Shown piece by piece: positions 4,385-7,052 of a stretch of 7,052 nt of DNA. The stretch's first letter is position 1. The number at the start of each line of letters is the position of its first letter. The stretch is from Oscillospiraceae bacterium. Lineage in GTDB: Bacteria > Bacillota > Clostridia > Oscillospirales > Oscillospiraceae. The DNA lies in the NCBI GenBank assembly GCA_902765975.1, contig CACXBO010000088.1:1-7052 (forward strand), in the 5' to 3' direction. The notes below the pieces were generated by a model. That model saw only the letters and a program-made list of their open reading frames with translations. It was not told the origin of the DNA and searched no databases. A program made the translations under genes and the position numbers.

Positions 4385-6580
4385 TTATTCGTAAAGCGCC
4401 TTGAAGGCTCTCTCGTTCTCTGCGGCGAGGCGGGTGAGCTCGGCTCTCTTCTCCTCAAGGGCGCGGACCCGCTCCTCTCTGTGCTCCCAGATGTCTCTGA
4501 CCGTTGCGAGAGCTTTTTCCGTATCGACGCTCTCAATAGAGCCCGCCATAGGCTGCCCGAGCAGCTCAAGGTATGCATCGAGCTTCGGGTCATAGCTGAA
4601 GCCGACGGTCGGGACCGCCATTCGCGCGGCAAAGATAAGGGAATGGAGCCGCATGGAGAGCGTGAGCCCGGCAAGCCCGAAAACGCTCATGATATCCGGA
4701 GCCTCGAGACCGGAGGGCAGAACGTAAGCCTTCTCCTCCATCAGCCCGGCAATAGTCTCGCTCTCCGTGCGGTCGGCTCCCGCCTGCATGGTTATAAATA
4801 CCACGTTCAGTCCTATCTCGCGGATTATCTTGTCGCAGAGCTCCGCAAATCTGGCGCGGAAGGTCTCCGTACCGCTCCACGGTCTGACAGAGACTGCGAC
4901 GAAGGGGCCGTCCGGAACTCCGGCCTCGCGGAGGATCTCCTCCGCTCTCTTCTTATCCGAGGGCTCGGAGAGGAACACCGGGTCGGCGGTCACGGAGATA
5001 TCCCTTCGGGCAACGCCCATATTTCGAAGCTCCGTGAGCGAGCCGGGGTCTCTCAGTGTGACTATCTCTGCGCGCTCGACAACCCTCCGCACTCTCTGCC
5101 TGTTCTGCGGCTTGGTCACGGGTCCGATGCCGTTTGCGAGAAGCACGACTCTGTTCCCGAGCCTGAGAGCCTTGTTTATTATATACGTATAGTAGAAAAG
5201 CGACCTCGTCGAGGTGGCGTCCTGGAGAAGACTGCCGCCCCCGAAAACGAGAGCGTCCGATTTCTTGAACGTGCTGTGGATATTGAACGGCGAGAATCTG
5301 TCGACTGCCCGGCAGCCGAGCTTCTCCGCCGTCTTCCCTGGCGTTCGGGAGAGAACGGTTATCTCCGCCTCGGGCAGAGCCCTGCGCGCCATATCGTAGA
5401 CGGAGCTGAGTATAGCCTCGTCTCCGGCGTTGCCGAAGCCGAAATAGCCGCTCATCACTATCCTCTTCGGCATTCTCGCGGCTCTGTATGCGGCGAGATT
5501 GTCGTCCGTCATTTTTCCGACGGAGTATCTCTCTTTTATAACGCTGCGCCCGTATTCTCCGAGCGCGGCGAGCTTTTCCTTCGGCATGGCGAAGAGCTTT
5601 TCAAGGTCGGACGCAAGCCTTTCGCCGTCCGTTTCCGGGCAGCCTCGGCAGCAGAAATTGGTCGCTACCGCCTCGTCGAGCCTTTCGGGGGCAAATATAC
5701 CGAGATAGCCCTCGTTTCCGGCGACGACTACGGGCTTTGCCGCGCTCATCGCCTCGAGCGCGGCTCTGGATACGCCGACGAAGTAGTCCCCTGCGGCGAC
5801 TATTGCGGCGACGTCCGTCCTCGCGCCGGCCATGACTATCATCCTTCTCCCGAGCTTTGAGTTAACCTCCCTCGCCATTGAGTCAAGCTCCGCGAAGCTG
5901 TCGCCGTTTCCCGCTATAAGTATAACAGCGCCGGGCAGAGCGGCGTCTATCCTCTCAGCAGAGGAAATCAGCACCCTCGCTGCAAGGGCGCGGGACTCGT
6001 CGAGGCGGCTCACGTGGGAGATAACGGGCGTTCCGGCGGGAATGCCGAACTCGCGGCGTACCGCCGAACCGTCTGTATCCGGGGAGAATTTTTCGGTGTC
6101 GATCCCGTTTATCGTTACGAATATATCCTCGTCGCGCACGCCGTAATTAACCTTGAGATACTCCCTTATGTCCTCGGAAACGGCGACGGTCTTTTCGCCC
6201 CAGTTCGTGAGGAAGCCGAGGGCGCCGCCGGACTCGAAAACCCAGTGAGCTGTGGTTACGAACGGGAATTTTCTGAATCTGCGTATTATCCCGCAGAGAA
6301 AGCCCGGTATCCTCGCGTGGGCGTGGACCACATCCGGCTTCTCCCGCTTTATTATCCCGTTCAGCCTGACAAGGCTCCTGAGCATAGGTATCGGCCTGCG
6401 CCTGTTGAGCGGGACAGAGAAGTGCCTCGCTCCCGCTGCGGTTATCTCAGCCTCGTAGACTCCTCCGTTTGAGGCGACTATGACCTCGTGACCGCGGCGG
6501 ACGAGCTCCTTGGCGAGCTCGGTTATATGCGTCTCCGCCCCGCCGATGTCAAGTCCCATCGTTGCAAGCAGTATCTTCAT
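4385..6580 (-). CDS. csaB: GT4-type glycosyltransferase fused to CsaB-type polysaccharide pyruvyltransferase
   Basis: A 731-residue two-domain protein. Residues 1-365 are a GT-B fold glycosyltransferase: GGAETH (13-18) near the N-terminus, HAHARIPG (86-93), SRLDESR (191-197) and ALEAMSAAKPVVVAGNEGY (274-292). The first Glu of the usual GT4 E-x7-E pair is a Val (V268), and a Cys cluster NFCCRGC occurs at 308-314. Residues 371-731 are a polysaccharide pyruvyltransferase (PF04230-like): GYFGFGNAGDEAIL (378-391), VFGGGSLLQD (445-454), LANGIGP (481-487), ADPVF (532-536) and SMRLHSLIFAARMAVPTVGF (642-661). CsaB enzymes add ketal pyruvate from PEP to secondary cell-wall polysaccharide, which anchors SLH-domain surface proteins. 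The protein lacks transmembrane segments and probably acts at the cytoplasmic membrane face. ATG 6580 is chosen because GGGAGAGG lies 7 nt upstream and the start overlaps the previous stop by ATGA. Acceptor and sugar donor are unknown. Confidence 0.88.
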   Translation of the reverse strand: MKILLATMGLDIGGAETHITELAKELVRRGHEVIVASNGGVYEAEITAAGARHFSVPLNRRRPIPMLRSLVRLNGIIKREKPDVVHAHARIPGFLCGIIRRFRKFPFVTTAHWVFESGGALGFLTNWGEKTVAVSEDIREYLKVNYGVRDEDIFVTINGIDTEKFSPDTDGSAVRREFGIPAGTPVISHVSRLDESRALAARVLISSAERIDAALPGAVILIAGNGDSFAELDSMAREVNSKLGRRMIVMAGARTDVAAIVAAGDYFVGVSRAALEAMSAAKPVVVAGNEGYLGIFAPERLDEAVATNFCCRGCPETDGERLASDLEKLFAMPKEKLAALGEYGRSVIKERYSVGKMTDDNLAAYRAARMPKRIVMSGYFGFGNAGDEAILSSVYDMARRALPEAEITVLSRTPGKTAEKLGCRAVDRFSPFNIHSTFKKSDALVFGGGSLLQDATSTRSLFYYTYIINKALRLGNRVVLLANGIGPVTKPQNRQRVRRVVERAEIVTLRDPGSLTELRNMGVARRDISVTADPVFLSEPSDKKRAEEILREAGVPDGPFVAVSVRPWSGTETFRARFAELCDKIIREIGLNVVFITMQAGADRTESETIAGLMEEKAYVLPSGLEAPDIMSVFGLAGLTLSMRLHSLIFAARMAVPTVGFSYDPKLDAYLELLGQPMAGSIESVDTEKALATVRDIWEHREERVRALEEKRAELTRLAAENERAFKALYE

Positions 6581-7052
6581 GCCTTTACCTCTCCCAGAAG
6601 GCTCCATACCGTGCCGTTGCAGGTGTTGTATTTTGAATAGAACGCAAGCGGCGCGTTTGTCGAGAGCTCGTATATCCCGTCCGCGAAATAGCGGCCGGAG
6701 GTGATAAAGCCCTGAGTCCTGACAGTGAGCACAACGTCGTATCTGTCCTCTATCTCGATGACCGGCACGCTTCCGTCCGGCATCGTCACCTCGCTGAGCG
6801 AGCTCGTTTTCTCAATCTTCTCGATAACGCCTATCGGAGTGTCGGTGTCAAACTCGAACAGGGCGTCGCCCTCGCGGAAGCTGTCTGCCGAAACGTCGCG
6901 CAGGCCGCGAACTTTGATCTGGTACTCAAAGGGCTCGCCGACCTCGCTGACGACGGCCTCGTCCACCTTTTCCCTCCTGCCGAAGGCGGCGAACACGAGT
7001 ACGGCTACGAGAATGACGAGGAGGATATCGATAACGCTTATCCTGCCGAAGA
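6577..7052 (-). CDS. DUF4330-like membrane-anchored protein (partial, N-terminus outside window)
   Basis: The frame is open at the right edge and 157 residues are visible. They begin FGRISVIDILLVILVAVLVF, a short polar lead followed by one hydrophobic membrane helix. A soluble, probably extracytoplasmic region of about 135 residues follows, rich in beta-strand patterns and acidic residues (YQIKVRGLRDV, IGVIEKIEK, VVLTVRTQG). The arrangement, with an FG.I..ID lead before the helix, resembles DUF4330 proteins, often found beside csaB-like and glycosyltransferase genes in Clostridia. An internal GTG at 6996 lies within the membrane helix and is not the start. The stop overlaps the start of the glycosyltransferase-CsaB gene by 4 bp, so the two are co-transcribed and probably share a role in cell-surface polysaccharide. 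Molecular function is unknown. Confidence 0.65.
   Translation of the reverse strand, partial: FGRISVIDILLVILVAVLVFAAFGRREKVDEAVVSEVGEPFEYQIKVRGLRDVSADSFREGDALFEFDTDTPIGVIEKIEKTSSLSEVTMPDGSVPVIEIEDRYDVVLTVRTQGFITSGRYFADGIYELSTNAPLAFYSKYNTCNGTVWSLLGEVKA

Noticed and set aside
4376..5860. Long open frame (494 codons) on the plus strand opposite the csaB-like gene
   Set aside because: It lies wholly antisense to a gene with clear domain motifs, has no family signature, and its Arg/Glu/Gly-rich composition is typical of an antisense frame in GC-rich coding DNA.
1..7052. CRISPR arrays, tRNA or rRNA genes, insertion sequences, attachment sites
   Set aside because: Reading both strands gave no regularly spaced repeats, no cloverleaf, no transposase motifs and no long terminal repeats.

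Overview
The window looks like a chromosomal segment of a moderately GC-rich Firmicute, most likely an anaerobic gut-type Clostridia/Oscillospirales member. The reasons are strong GGAGG-type ribosome binding sites, tightly overlapping genes (ATGA junctions), an S-box type SAM riboswitch with an intrinsic terminator, and a DUF4330-csaB type cell-surface gene pair. The assignment is by gene style only; there is no rRNA or marker gene here.

Left part (1-3448): a small fatty-acyl gene set read outward from an AT-rich control region (933-1104). To the left (minus strand) is the first 310 residues of a flavoprotein that closely resembles the polyunsaturated fatty acid isomerase (PAI) of Cutibacterium acnes, which makes 10,12-conjugated linoleic acid. 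To the right (plus strand) is a three-gene operon with 4-bp overlaps: a short adenylate-forming acyl ligase, a discrete acyl carrier protein and a FatA/FatB-type acyl-ACP thioesterase. It ends at a strong hairpin (3421-3448). Together these suggest a dedicated system that activates a fatty acid onto its own ACP and releases it again, possibly linked to double-bond isomerisation. That pathway is an inference.

Middle (3469-4356): an N-formylglutamate amidohydrolase family gene on the minus strand. Its leader reads clearly as a SAM-I-clan riboswitch aptamer (4271-4355), with P1, P2, P3, the kink-turn GA elements, the conserved AAGGUGCUAA strand and a covaried 4-bp pseudoknot. It is followed by a terminator/antiterminator pair and then by a second 12-bp hairpin that buries the Shine-Dalgarno sequence. 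The 5' strand of P1 can also pair for 11 bp with the anti-SD strand. The leader may therefore control both termination and translation.

Right part (4385-7052): two minus-strand genes overlapping by 4 bp. These are the C-terminal 157 residues of a membrane-anchored DUF4330-like protein and a 731-residue fusion of a GT4-type glycosyltransferase with a CsaB-type polysaccharide pyruvyltransferase. The latter is a likely modifier of cell-wall polysaccharide. No terminator separates this operon from the riboswitch.

No tRNA, rRNA, CRISPR, insertion sequence or prophage gene was seen.
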